From Caenorhabditis remanei (lineage: Eukaryota > Nematoda > Chromadorea > Rhabditida > Rhabditidae), in NCBI RefSeq assembly GCF_010183535.1, contig NC_071333.1, positions 7,996,587 through 8,060,586 of the forward strand: a stretch of DNA of 64,000 nt, given 5' to 3'. The first letter of the stretch is position 1, and each line of letters opens with the position of its first letter. The position numbers and the translations under genes were made by a program. The notes under the pieces are model-generated. The model was not told the origin of the DNA and ran no database searches. It saw only the letters and a program-made list of their open reading frames with translations. This document shows, piece by piece, positions 25,101-37,095 of this stretch.

Positions 25101-25790
25101 AGAAAAAGAATCAAACTCTTTTGCAACATTTTTGAGACATATGTTCTGTGTGTGTGTGTGAAAAAAAGCTGTGCCACTTGTCACCACACATTTGATGATA
25201 TGACTCTCTGATCCACCCATACTGATATGATAGAAATAGATTCCCTATTCTTACCACTTGTTGCCGGAGAACTGACGCTTGCTCGGGATTCATAGAACTG
25301 CTGATGATTGTAGCTATTGACGTTGTTGAAGTAACGTCGATTGGTGACAGGATCAACGTAGTTTGCGTTTCCGTTTTGAGCCGATCCATTAGAGATTTGG
25401 TATTCTGACGGATACTCTTCCTTGATATACGTCTGCAAATTAAGTAGATTGGTTTTAGTTATGATTTCAATTCCTAGACACCTATTTTTGTTCGCGTATT
25501 TCAAAGTTATATTTGGATTAAGATTAAGGATCATGACGACAAAAACTCACCACGCCGTTCTGAGAATGTGCCCATTGACCAGTTGTGGCCTCCGGTTGAT
25601 CCATCTCCACTTTTACAACAATGTTCTGAGAGTGTGCCCATTGATTAGTTGTGGGCTCCGGTTGATCCCTCTCCCCTTTCACAACAATGTTCCCTTTTCC
25701 AGTTGGACTGTAGTATGAATTAGCAGTGCAAATGGTCAGAGGAGCATCAGTGTTCCCCAAAGAGTTGAACTCGTGGGGTTCGAAACTCAT
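22177..25790 (-). CDS. sex-1: Nuclear hormone receptor SEX-1 (Rev-erb/E75 type)
   Basis: Exons, 5' to 3': 25790-25551, 25432-25255, 24433-24279, 23639-23498, 23298-23192, 23140-23051, 22998-22464, 22407-22280 and 22224-22177; 540 residues. The ATG at 25790 follows ttattccag directly, a likely trans-splice site. The DNA-binding domain (about 170-238) has both zinc fingers: [22 protein letters not shown]-box CEGCKGFFRR split by an intron after K191, then [25 protein letters not shown]. The ligand-binding domain follows (about 300-510; [18 protein letters not shown]). In C. elegans SEX-1 is an X-linked signal element: it counts X chromosomes by repressing xol-1, so it sets sex and dosage compensation. 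The symbol rests on the receptor class and on nucb-1 being the neighbour. The N-terminal exon holds a 66-base tandem duplication. Confidence 0.9.
25558..25689 (-). repeat. 66-base tandem duplication in sex-1 exon 1
   Basis: Two copies of 66 bases (25558-25623 and 25624-25689) encode 22 residues each. Both contain V-V-K, D-Q-P-E, T-T and Q-W-A-H-S-Q-N. They differ at a few bases, including some that change residues (G-E-R against V-E-M). The frame is kept, so the protein gained one repeat in its disordered N-terminus. Confidence 0.9.
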
Positions 25791-28700
25791 CTGGAATAAA
25801 ATGAACAGTTGGAAAAAGGGAAGAGTGAATAAAGAAAAAATATGATAGTCTAAAGAGTGAAAATAGAAATTGTAAAAGTGCTGACGAAGAAAAAGAACAG
25901 CAAATAACTTCCAGTATTCAGTCTCGGAAACCAAAACAGAAACACTGTTCTAGTCTCTGATAACAGTTTCCCAAATGAAAATATGAAGCTGGGTTGGAAA
26001 ACGAAACGAAGCTACAAGTCGGTTAGTGGGCGGTGCTTGCAAAAGATGGTATCGTGGAATCTGCGCTCTCTGAGATGAGGGTGTGAGAAGAAGAAGGCGG
26101 ATAGAGAAGGCGGAGCATAAGAGAAGAAGGAGAGAACAAAATGAGGAGTGATCGGACAGCGAGCATCATTCAATTCAAAAAAACGAAGAGTTCAACGAGT
26201 GTCTTCTTTCCCATCTTTCCCAAACATTAAAAATGCACTTTAGAAAAATCGAAAGAAACATGGAGAACATTTGTACTATTGAGTCTCACAAGGAAACTAT
26301 CCATCATTAGTTGCTTACAAAGTTTGATGATGTCCTTGCAACGTCTCCATCTTCTCGCAAAAAGTCACTCAATAATCTTCCCAGATCTCACTGTGGATGC
26401 AAATATAGGCAGTAAGATTAGCACTCCTACAGTATCCCGTTGCGTTGTATGTGACGCAATGTGCAATTAGAGTTGGTCTTGTCTTACGCACACCTATGGC
26501 AGACTGTTTTGGTTTGGTAAACACAGACCAAAAAAGGAAATAACGAAAAATGAGGAAATAAAACGACAGAAGGATGGTCCGATGAAGTACTAGCCACTCA
26601 AGCTCACTTCAACATTATGTTAAGGTGCGAAATGACACCTCTTGGTCGAGTGTGGAACGACTACACAAGAAAAGTGACGGTTAACAAGTGAATGTGTGAG
26701 TTGTACTGCCTAATCATGGTTGCCTGACAATCCGATTTTCGAAGTGTTAAAAACTGGTGACCAACGGTACCAAAAGAAATTACATATGCGGAACGTAGCA
26801 AAAAAGACTGTGGTGAAGACGGTAACACGAGACATTGTACTCCAAGAGGCGGATGGCTATTTGAGACCACTCGCATTGGCGGCGTTCCAAGGCGGACCAT
26901 TGTAAATTCTATACAGGCGGTTTTCGATGAAATCAATAAAACTATGGCAAGATTGTCTGCCAGTATACAACCTGGGCTTGAGCGAAGAAAAAAACAGGGA
27001 CCCTATTGTTGACAGAGCATTTTTCTATTTCGAAAGAAGACTATACAAGTTATAAATCTACTGAGATAGCGTTCAATATTTACATCATTCAATCCCTTTT
27101 ACAACCCCTCAGCAGTGGATAATAAAATCAAGATGTGTCTTAAGATAGATCGTTTGCACTTTTCTTGTCCTTTTTGGAAAACCGGCACTAAAACGCAGCT
27201 GGGATAGTTCATTCTGAGATCCGATGGAGCATACATATTTTTCAAAAAACCGTTACACATCTGTCGATGTACTTCATTATATATTTGTTAAGAATATATT
27301 GAGAAAAAGAGCAAATGATTCTACATTGACTAAGTGTGATCTTTTCAATTACACAGACTTTTTTTCTTCAAAAAAGAAATCAAGCAGCTGTTGCGTCTTT
27401 TCTCTTGATCTTGATAGATTCATGTAATGTAGAGTGGAAGATAAGAACCACATTAAATACGTGATGGTATTGTTTCCTTGAAACAAGAGTCGTAGATAAA
27501 AGAAAAAAAAGGAGAATTCAAATGACGACATCGATAAGATAAGGTTGTATAGAATGGACCATCGAGAGAACTATAAGTTATTTTGAACATCACAATTTAT
27601 TTCAATAGTTGCCAGGGTAAAAGGTGTTATGAATTGCTCCCAATCTACAGATATGTTTGTCTCATTGTCTCAGGCCATATAATGTAGTAAAATATAAAAA
27701 ACCAGCATGAAATATAGATTTGCATATGAAATATATCTTATTGAGTCGGATATTTTTACAGAATAATAAACCTCTGGTATAATTTTTAACCTAAAACTGA
27801 AAACTCTTTTCTGTTATATGAGATCATAAAAAAGCGATTTGAGGTTTTTCTTGATGCCTGTTTGGAAAAAATCTGACCACTACAAATAAACACCAATTTG
27901 GAGTTGCGCTATCATTTCCTGATAGACTAGATTCAAATTGCACTTTAAAAGGGCACACTGATAAAAAAAGTCAATAATAAATTATGTGTGTTGTGGATGC
28001 AAAAACCAGAACGACAAAAAAAGTTCCCAGAATTACAAACTGGCTGAGCAGAAATTGTAGATGACAGATTGTTCTTTATTGAACTGGTCAAGTGAGATCT
28101 ATTGTATTTACTGTAGGAATATGACTCTTCTCATGATTCTTCAAATACACAAAATACCCTCATTACCCTCATCGTATTACGTTACTCACCGGGGTGCTGC
28201 GAAGAAACTTCCATATGGCTGAGAAAGGTGTTAGACGGAATAAACAGTAGAAATGGGGTGGGTACATTGTGCAAATTCAAGTTGCAACTTTTTTGTGTAG
28301 ATTGATAGCAAGATTGGAGGCAAGAATGAGGTAAAGCGTGCAAGCGCAGTGCCAGGAGTGGTCACTCTAGACGTGTAGAAAAGGAGGAACTGATAAAAGA
28401 ACAAGGGCGGTTATATCATTTCAATGCACTGGTCAGTTAGGTTATAGCTGTAAAAAATGGTTTTACATCACTTTCATTTTCTACATAAAAATATCGAGCG
28501 ATAGTGTGAACTTCGCAGAGATGTCATATCGGTATTTTAAAAAAGACAGTTGAATTTGATAATTTCGAAAATGGGAACTGTGTTAATGTAACCGAAAAGT
28601 GATACTCAGTATACCACCGTGTCAGTTAAGTTTTAATTTGCAATGAAACATTCACATGACGTGAACTCGTACAGTGTGTCCAAAAATATTCAAAATGTGA

Positions 28701-31700
28701 AAAAAAAATGAAATGATGGGTTGAAGGGTGAATCTGACAAACCTCTCGAAACAAAATTCCGATGCGTGGAGAACAATTGTTATAATTTTTATATGTCCAA
28801 CCGGTTTACATATCGCTTGTTTTAGCAGTTTTATTTATTTCCGAATAATGATTGTGAAATTTGACACTTGTTGAATGGCTTTAAACGAATTAGAACAACG
28901 ATTCTAATTAATGAAAACGAGGGGGAACTGACATTGAGAAGCATGACGAGATTCTGATTTTTGGTGATTTTTAGAACTTGAGAATTGAGTGACAGTTAGA
29001 GTAATTCCATTCAAATTTGTCTGAACGACGGCAACGACACCCCGTAAGCCCACATAACACATACATTAATATGGAGAATGAAGCATGTAGTTCTTTGTGA
29101 CCCTCAGAATTTACCACACGACACAAACACGCACAACAAAAAACGGCTGAAGAAAGATGAAAGGGTGTATGGAAAATGAGAAGAATGGCAACCGAGGGAA
29201 AAGCGATGACAACAAAAAACGAACGTGAGAAGAAGAAGGAGACGAACCCCATCCCGATGTCTGATACGTCTTTACATACCGTTTCTACATTTCTTTGTTT
29301 CTTACTTTTTCACCATTCCAGCACTTTCTCTTCTTGTTACGTAATCAAAATTGTCAACGCCATGCATGGATTAAAAACGGCGGCTACATAACAAGAATCG
29401 AACACGATTGCAACATCTTATGTCAAAACGAATGAAAAGATACCGACACTTGAAGGACCCTTGAGTACGACGTGCCTATACAACTCAAGGCAAAAAACAT
29501 TTTTCACACCGACCAGAAGAACGGAACGGGCAGAATTAAAAATTAGATCAGTTAGGGACTGTGTGTAACTCATATTATTCCTAACATATCATCTTGGTTG
29601 AAATTCAAAACGCCTGAATGACCGCCATGAAGACAGAAATGCTGAAAATAGGATTACATCAAACAGTGTGATATCACTAGACACGAACTATTTCAGGTGT
29701 TTATCACTAGACACGAACCATTTCAGGTGTTTCTAATGCTTTATATTTTCATGTGAAACATCTCTCACTGCTTTGAATAGTTGGTGACAGCTATTTAAGA
29801 AAACAGTTTCACTACATTAGGAAAAAAATGGAGAAGGACAGCGCATTGTTCGATAGGAGAATGTTAAATGTTATTCTTTATAGGATTTTGTATGTATGTG
29901 ACCTACCCAAAGCAGTTCGAGATTTGATATTTTCGGATTCAACTGGAATACGCTCCAGAATTACAAACATTTGTTTATTCCACTATGTTCTTATGAAGTT
30001 TTATTTCTTAATGTGCAAGGATAACAACTTCCGAATAGTTTCCAAACAGCAAGGACTTCACAAAAACTTTTCTTACAAAACCGGAAATGCACTTGTTTTA
30101 AATAATTTAAGCAAAGAATCATGACATAGACTATAAAACGATTCCACGTTTGAATAACCATGCAAATCAAAAAAAGCGCATCTTGTTTTCTGACATTGTT
30201 ACATGTTTTTATTTGGGTTTCGAAAGTTTTGGGTATTGCACACATAATTTACTTATGCAAGTGCTTCTCCTAGTTTCTTTTTCACAATCTTCTGGTTTTT
30301 CGAGCATAATCCCAGTTCCCAAATATATGGATCCATGCTGTAATCTGCCAATTTTTGGAAATAAGTAAACAGATAACCATTAGTCAATTTTACATTAACT
30401 ATGCACCACTGCGTTTGACGTTGAAAGTAATCAGAGAAGAGTCAAGTCAAAATATGTGATATCATTTAAAAATAAATTTCCCTACTTCTTTCACACTCAT
30501 TGTGAGTTTTGGAAGCTCTATGAAATAATGTTGAGATCATATTCGTGTGAGCTCATTGTTAGAAACATTTTGTTGAATGTCTCTGTTAATTTTGAATTAG
30601 ATGATTACGGATTATGACTCAATTTTTTTTTGAAAAGGTAGTGTTATTTTCATTATTGGTGAACATTTTATGCATTAATCTTTTCAAATAAAACCTAACA
30701 AAGAATTCAACCTTTTTAGATGTGATTATTCACGTATAACCACGAAATAAAAAAAAATTAAAACAAAAAAGGAGGATTCCTCACAAAATATTACAGCCCA
30801 TTATTTTCTGATTGTCTTTCTCAGACAAAAGGTTTGAACATTTCCTTGTTGTTTCTTATGAGTATTCACAAACCACTAAAACCTGATGTATTTCAATCAA
30901 ACTTTATCATCATCAAATTTGTTGAAGTTGACGTCTGTCATTGACGATGAAGTTTTCAAGAATCTTAAAAAAGTTCTACATTCGTGCGCGACTATTTCCA
31001 ATGAGGATTATTGTTATTCTGAGTTTGGATTTCATGACAATTGAGGTTGGTAAAAAAAAAGAAAAGAAATAGATTGGATTGAAACACTAATGCCTCCTAG
31101 ATAAATCTCATTCTTAATCCACCTCTGGGAGTACTAAACTGTCTCAAACATCTTTACTAAATTTTCTGCTATCAACTCGCCCGAAGTTTCAGCAGCGTGT
31201 AATCTCTCTTTTTCTCCTATTTCCAATAAATCTCAAACCACAAAAATTGGATTCTATGTGGTTTCAAATTGTAGCGCACCTAGCATCTGTTTTGTGTATT
31301 CACATTGAATCCTCTTAAATTCTACCTCCTCATATCTATATTTTCCATTTCCTTCTAGTTTCCTTTCAGCTCCCACTCTTCCGTTCTATTTTCTAACTTT
31401 CATAAATAAACCGCAGAATAATATTTTATAAATGTCTCTGTCTCCTTCTTTTTTTTTGGTTTTTCACAGGATAAAAACCACCCGCGATGTATGGAGAAAT
31501 GCAGTAAAAGAACATCTCCACGGCTCAATTAGCTCAAATAAGTGCGTCGAAAATGGCTCTGTTTATTTTTCTATAACACCGTACTATTTCTCCGACATAA
31601 TTATGATGCGTTTCTACATGTCATCATTATGTCTTTACTTTGTTTCTGCAGGTTCTGATACTCATAAATATCAAGTGTCCAAGAAAAAAATTTTTTATAT

Positions 31701-31782
31701 CACTTCTTCTTCGTTCAAATAGAATTCATATGAAATTTTTTATAGGAAGTGATGTTACAAGAGTTGTAATAGATTTTTTCAG
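25791..31782. other. Large gene-poor region upstream of sex-1
   Basis: About 6 kb with no gene I can support. It presumably contains sex-1 promoter and regulatory DNA. Items seen: a stretch open in three frames at 26660-26990, an exact-length 30-base tandem repeat at 29671-29730, an unspliced 98-codon open frame (29828-30124) starting with an ATG, and a 52-codon frame at 30886-31044 with ordinary codon content. None has splice structure or a recognised motif. The last part (31320-31780) is pyrimidine-rich and leads into the next gene. Confidence 0.45.
29671..29730. repeat. Tandem repeat, 2 x 30 bases
   Basis: tatcactagacacgaa-y-atttcaggtgt occurs twice head to tail with two mismatches. A recent local duplication in noncoding DNA. 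Confidence 0.85.
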
Positions 31783-33155
31783 ATGTCAAAGACAGTGTTC
31801 CCATTTGATGATATCTTTCGTATAACTTTCTCTGGTTCATTTCTTCCATCTCAGAGCAAAACTGGAGAAATTATTCCAGGAGATGTCTCTGATCCACGTG
31901 AGCTGTTTCCTAAAAGTACTTATTTTCATTACTAATTATTTAGATTTTGAAAAATTCAATCTCCAAAACGCACCTGTGATTCCTTCATGGAGACAGAAAG
32001 GTAAGACAAGAAGATTCTAGCCGGTTTGCTTTTCTCTCAATCCAACAACAAACGTGTAAAATGTTCTTTTTCAGTCATGAGAAATTCGTCGACTTCATTT
32101 ACACCAAGCAACGCATCAGAAACTTCTTCGACAGAAACTACAGCAACCGATCATTCTGTTCCTTATCAATCTGAAATTATGAACTCCAATGCAGAAAAAC
32201 CTCTATCAAGAATTCCAAAGGTTTGTTTCCTCAACATACTCATAGCAACATACACCAATTTAGAAAACTAACAAAAATAAAGTGGAATACATCCCGAGAG
32301 CCGATTGTATTAAGTCACCACACTCTGCAACCTTTTGATTGACCTTTTGAGTGAACAACAGGTAGTGGACCGCAATCAACATTTTTATTCAGTACAATAA
32401 GTATAGCACTACTTCATCATAGTATTTATTATTATTCCCAGTTTAACGTGAAAAGTGTAATAAAGATTGAATTATAAGACACGATACGTGAATGCTTGTC
32501 AGAAGAAAATGTACGATACATTCTAAGTTATTGATGTTCAAACCTGACCCGCTGCACAATAGTATTTCTTTCTGACCCAGTAAAGATGGTGTATATAGAA
32601 ATTTCAAGATTTGACGCACTAAAGAAATACGCTTGGAATTGAAACAAAAGGTGTGAAACACCGAAAAACCAACTGAAAATCTTGTTTTTAAACAATAATT
32701 ACCCTTTTGTAATTGAAAAATAAAGAAATTGCTCTGCATGACAAGTATCAGAGAAGATCAAATGAACTATGATTTTAAAAATTGCAAATTTGATTTCATC
32801 GCAATTAGGCCCTAAGTAAGTGTTCATAACGAACTAATAGTTTAATGATTAGCAAAAAGAGTGAGGTCCTCATATATGGACCATACGCAGTTTCTCTCAC
32901 CGTACCTTGAAAACGGGTCAACACAAGAAAATGTCTCAGAATCGGGGAAAATATTTCTGCTACGCAAAAATAGGCAATGATTGGATTCACCTCCTTTTCT
33001 TCCACAAATCTTCTAACAAGATAATTCTGCTTCCTTATCTGAGAGATGTCAAAATCGCTGTCGAGGCACATTTTGAAGAATGGTCCGGAGACAAAAGAGC
33101 AACCGATCATGCAATGGTAAAATTCAAGAATCACAAAAAACCTAGCGCTTCCTGA
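31783..33155 (+). CDS. Unrecognised 4-exon gene
   Basis: Proposed exons 31783-31897, 31944-32000, 32075-32220 and 32942-33155, all phase-consistent, about 177 residues. The ATG directly follows ttttttcag, a likely trans-splice acceptor. The N-terminus reads MSKTVFPFDDIFRITF; the middle is Ser/Thr-rich (about 58-80); the last exon encodes a compact globular-looking segment (YFCYAKIGNDWIHLLFFH... LPYLRDVKIAVEAHFEEW). I do not recognise a family. The join to the last exon uses a modest acceptor (atgtctcag), and that exon could instead belong to a separate short ORF starting at 32931. It opens a cluster of unrecognised genes reaching to 42.5 kb. Confidence 0.5.
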
Positions 33156-33180
33156 AATTTTATATTTCAATTCCTGCTTG

Positions 33181-34045
33181 CTACCAAAACTCACCAAAAA
33201 CTTTCATGTTTACAAGTTGCACACGTGCATGTATAAACAAGCATCTGAATGGAGTCAGTAACCGGCATGAGTCTCCTTTGCTAGATGTTCCAACTGGAAA
33301 TCTTACTAAAACGTCATTCTCTCCGAGTTCTATGAACATTGTTGTTCGGCGGACATAAATTCGAATGAAATGAAACCGAATGAGTTCCCAATTGAAAAGT
33401 AGCATCATCTTGTACATCAGTTTCGGAAACGTTAAGCGGACTGTTGATGAACGTATCTGGACTTTCTGTAAAAAAACTAATTGAAAAAACTGATGAGCTG
33501 GTGTTTATTTTATGTTGAAAAAAATGAATCACAGAAAAAATGAAATCAACTTACTATCTGATAAGTATTCCGACACTTCCTGCTCTCGTGTATCTATAAC
33601 ATGAATGAATGCTGCTTCTAACGATATCCACCACAAATTATTCACATCAAACTCTTCTTAATCACGAATATCAGAGTTGACTTTATCTAGAATACTGAAG
33701 TTATCACTGACTGTTGGCATGAAGACCTTCATAAAATTGACCCATCCTGGTGGTTTTCGTACATCCAGAAAAGCTCGAACATTATCAGTTGCTAGTTCTT
33801 CAGGGGGTAACATCGGATAGTCGGTCGTCTAATAGTGGAAGGTTCTTCATAATTTCCTCTAGGACTTCTTGATCGAGTTCCTCTTTTTCTTGTTGGTAAC
33901 ATCTGAAATATGAATGAATTCAGTGAATCGAGTGAAATAGTATTGAAGTTTTGTAGAATTGATAAAGAAGTTGAAAAAATATGGAGATAGGGATTTCTCA
34001 CAATGTTTCGCGTATAAATACTTCATCGCTTTCGGAAATTTCAAA
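33181..34045 (-). pseudogene. Broken unrecognised gene (frameshift plus stop)
   Basis: Three pieces with matching splice phases: 34045-34002, 33902-33555 and 33465-33181 (last codon TAG). The peptide pieces look like real protein: ISESDEVFIRET; EELDQEVLEEIMKNLPLL; PEELATDNVRAFLDVRK; WWISLEAAFIHVIDTREQ; LMYKMMLLFNWELIRFH. The middle exon has a one-base-type frame change in the run of five C/G at about 33801-33809 and an in-frame stop codon at 33658-33660 (after NSDIRD). Both introns are otherwise intact, so the decay is recent, or the breaks are sequence errors. No start codon is clear. I do not recognise the family. Confidence 0.55.
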
Positions 34046-36224
34046 CTGGCATGGAAAGAAATATATACATGTTTTCTGTTCTTGTCGATAAAAAATCCAA
34101 AAAAAGTTATTTAATATAATTCTGCTATTTAAAATATACAGAACCAAAAGAAAAACAAGAATTCATACGGGTTGGCATTATTCGTTAAAAAACATACTGC
34201 GTCTCAAACGAAAATAGAGAGGGGGGCGCGTTTGCATCAAGTCGACGCTGTGGTTTTATTGCGAACGCGATTTATTTGCCAAAATCTGTCGACAGAAAAA
34301 CTTGTGGTAGAATAAAATTCAAAATAGAAACTAATTTAAAAATAATTAATTTTTTATCGTCTCTTGAAACTATCATCAAAATTGGAATTTTGTGTGTGAG
34401 CCAATGAACTCTTGAAGGAAGTCATTTTAAGGGATATGAACTAATTTTCAAAATTTTTTCAATTTTTCAAAGGTGCGTTTTTTTGTGAGAAGCATTCTAA
34501 CCAAAAAATGAACGACAAAGCAAAATAGCAGCTGCGGTGAGAAAGAAAGAAAACATTGTTTAAAAATGAAAGACACTGAACTATTTTAAATCAGTTTTTA
34601 AATCACAAAGCTTCACACAAACACATGAAAATATATAGCGCTTGAGAACATGGAGACAACATAAAGGTGATGCAAGGAAAACCGAAATGGAAGATTAGTT
34701 GGTTAGGAGAAGAAAAACAAAAGGATCACGTTATGAACATTTCCGGGAGACTAGTAGGGTCAGTTATCAGGCTGTTTCATAAAAGTCTTTCGTTTTTTGC
34801 CATATGTTTGTAAGAAAATTTCGCAACGGTTTTTTGTTCCGATATTGCCATTGTAGCTTGATGGTACATATCATTAACTCACTGACACTCCCCAGTAAAT
34901 TTATGTTCTCATATGCTCAAACTGATTTGCATTTTTGTATTAGCTAGAACTTGTGTCGGTGCTTTTTATTTTCCCATCAACGAAAATTTTTAATCAATTA
35001 TGTAATCGCCTCCTGCTAATTCACCTTATCAAAATGAATTCATTTGAAGATATAAAGAGCAATGGTGGGGGAGATAGCAGAAACACTCTCACTAGTCAGA
35101 TCTATTTCACAATATTCGTTTGAAACATCAAATCCACGAGTGAAGAAACTACTTGACTGTGGCACTTTTCCAAATGGTTTTCACTAATTGTTTTAGTCCA
35201 ATATTATAATCAATACTAATTCTGAATTTCTCGGCTTCTTTTTTACTTACCCGTATTCCGATCATCTTGCAAATCATCTCATGTCAGTTCAATTCAACTA
35301 CGTTTTTGGTCTGTCGTTGATCGGATGAGTATTACTTTGATGTTTTAGTAAGTTCAACCCAAAGCTAAAACAGTAAGAACATAATATTTGAAAAGATCAC
35401 TCACATTTTGAAAATCATCGTGAAGTTTCTGACCTTGAATAGCTAACACCAAAAGTACTTCCGAAAAAGGCAGTTGGCAGACGACGGACAAATAATCCAT
35501 GCTTATAACTTTTAAAAAATTTGACAAAACAATCTAATTGGTCGAAAAACCACGTCTGAATACAAAAAATTTAAATAAAATGCATTCTTAGTACTTAGGT
35601 ACCAAGAAGCAAAGTCACACCAATTGCTAATCGAGGCTCAGATTCGGAAGATCCATTTTTGTAAAAAGACTTACTTTTTATTCACTAACAATTATTTTGT
35701 AAGTTCTGGTAAACTGTGATGAAGTTCAGCAGAATGAGTTTTGAGTGGAAGCGAGAACCTTACTAAATGAACTAATTTATACATGAGATTACAAACCAGT
35801 TTTCAAATCTTTGATTTATTTTAATTTCAGAGCCGCTGGAGGAACTCTTTGTATTTCAGACACTAATATTGGTGATGCAGATTTCCTATTATTTTTATTT
35901 ATTATTTTTCAATGTTGCAAATACATTTTCACTAAAAAAAGTCTCAATGTCATCTCAGAGGAATGAGATTTTTGAAACTATATTCTATTCGCCAATACGT
36001 TTTCAATCTCCTATTTGGCAACATTGCCGACATCGGATGGAAAAAAGGTACGTGTAATAGTCTTATCTTATCTTCAGAACGGTTTGAACGGAGATTAGTA
36101 TTTATTGGGTATGTTCTGTTGCCATATACAATTAAAGATGGGGAAAACTGAGGTAATAAGGAAATGATGCTTTGGTACAAATGTAAAAAATGGTTTGCTC
36201 AGATATCAAAAATATACAAAAAAT
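34046..36224. other. Intergenic within orphan-gene cluster
   Basis: AT-rich. A plus-strand fragment at 35831-36151 is partly open (it starts ...AAGGTLCISDTNIGDADF; later a short ATG frame MRFLKLYSIRQYVFNLLFGN) and has acceptor-like tttcag sites, but I could not assemble a consistent gene. The rest shows nothing clear. Confidence 0.4.
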
Positions 36225-37095
36225 TTAATCAACAAAAAATCGGCAAAAGTCAGCTGTGAGAACCTCGTTAACATCCCGTTCAGTGTTGTTTTCCAGCACA
36301 ATCTCAAAGTTTGCAAACACCTGAGCACTTTGATCCCGTTTTGAATGACCAGCAAATGAGAGAGAACCACGGAATGAATTGTACTTCCAGGTAACGCGAT
36401 TATTCGTGTTAACGTAATTATCTCTTGCAGAGTATGTACAATTTTTAATTACCGCAAAGCATTCGTCATGATATTTTTGAAGTCGGCCCAGCTTTTCTGG
36501 TGCTCCTGAAAACTAGAAGAACTTCTTTGAATATAGTTTTCTCCTTGTTTACCTTCAAACTTTATGTCGATTGAGTGAACACCATCGAGCAAGAAGCGAC
36601 GCAATATATATGGGAGCCAGTCAGGAGTTACATATTCACTATCGGTGAATTTAACATTGAAAAATGTGTTTTCATTGACTTGCACGAGTAAATGATGAGA
36701 TTTGAAAGTGATTTTTACATTTTTGCGGGCCGCCGTCGGGGCCCATTGGCAGTGATCGAAAAGAGACATCATTATTTCTGGAGACTTGTTGAGGAAACAG
36801 TTAGCGAAAGAATCCAGGTTGTCTGTAAAATAACTTGTAAAATTCAAATGTCTTTCAGGCTTTTCAATTTCTTACGGGATTTAATATAATTTCTCCATTT
36901 TTCATCGTTGAGAACCGCAGTGTTGGCAAGAATTTGACGCACAGATTGAACTTGTAATGATTCTAAAGGATCACCGCCCATTATGTGCCTCATACTCAAA
37001 TCAACGACATCCATAATCACTGGAGATTGTTTTATTGGTTCTGGCATATTTTCCACAACGAGATTGACACAGATTTTCTGTTCATTGGAAAGCAT
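36225..37095 (-). CDS. Unrecognised 3-exon gene, 256 residues
   Basis: Exons 37095-36876, 36822-36553 and 36505-36225, all with canonical GT-AG sites and matching phases. The start ATG lies three bases after a ttttccag acceptor, as for a trans-spliced message. The protein is soluble-looking: MLSNEQKICVNLVVENMPEP, then LDSFANCFLNKSPEI, KITFKSHHLLVQVNENTFF, then a C-terminal half with YHDECFAVIKNCTYSARD, a serine/glycine-rich beta-like segment (SFRGSLSFAGHSKRDQ) and ANFEIVLENN, ending ADFCRFFVD. No signal peptide or membrane segment. I do not recognise a family; it is probably a fast-evolving nematode gene. Existence is well supported by splicing and long open frames. Confidence 0.75.

Noticed and set aside
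29828..30124. 98-codon plus-strand ATG frame
   Set aside because: No splice sites, no recognisable motif, AT-rich codon content; no stronger than chance in this region.
30530..30560. tgagatca sequence resembling the miR-58/80 seed
   Set aside because: No complementary arm nearby to form a precursor hairpin.
30886..31044. 52-codon plus-strand frame (EVFKNLKKVLHSC...)
   Set aside because: Protein-like in composition but isolated, with no partner exon; could be a remnant.
34771..34783. ctgtttca motifs resembling the 21U-RNA upstream element (also 19141 and 53508)
   Set aside because: Short, expected by chance; no clustering as at known piRNA loci.
35831..36151. Partly open plus-strand fragments between orphan genes
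   Set aside because: Could not be joined into a phase-consistent gene.
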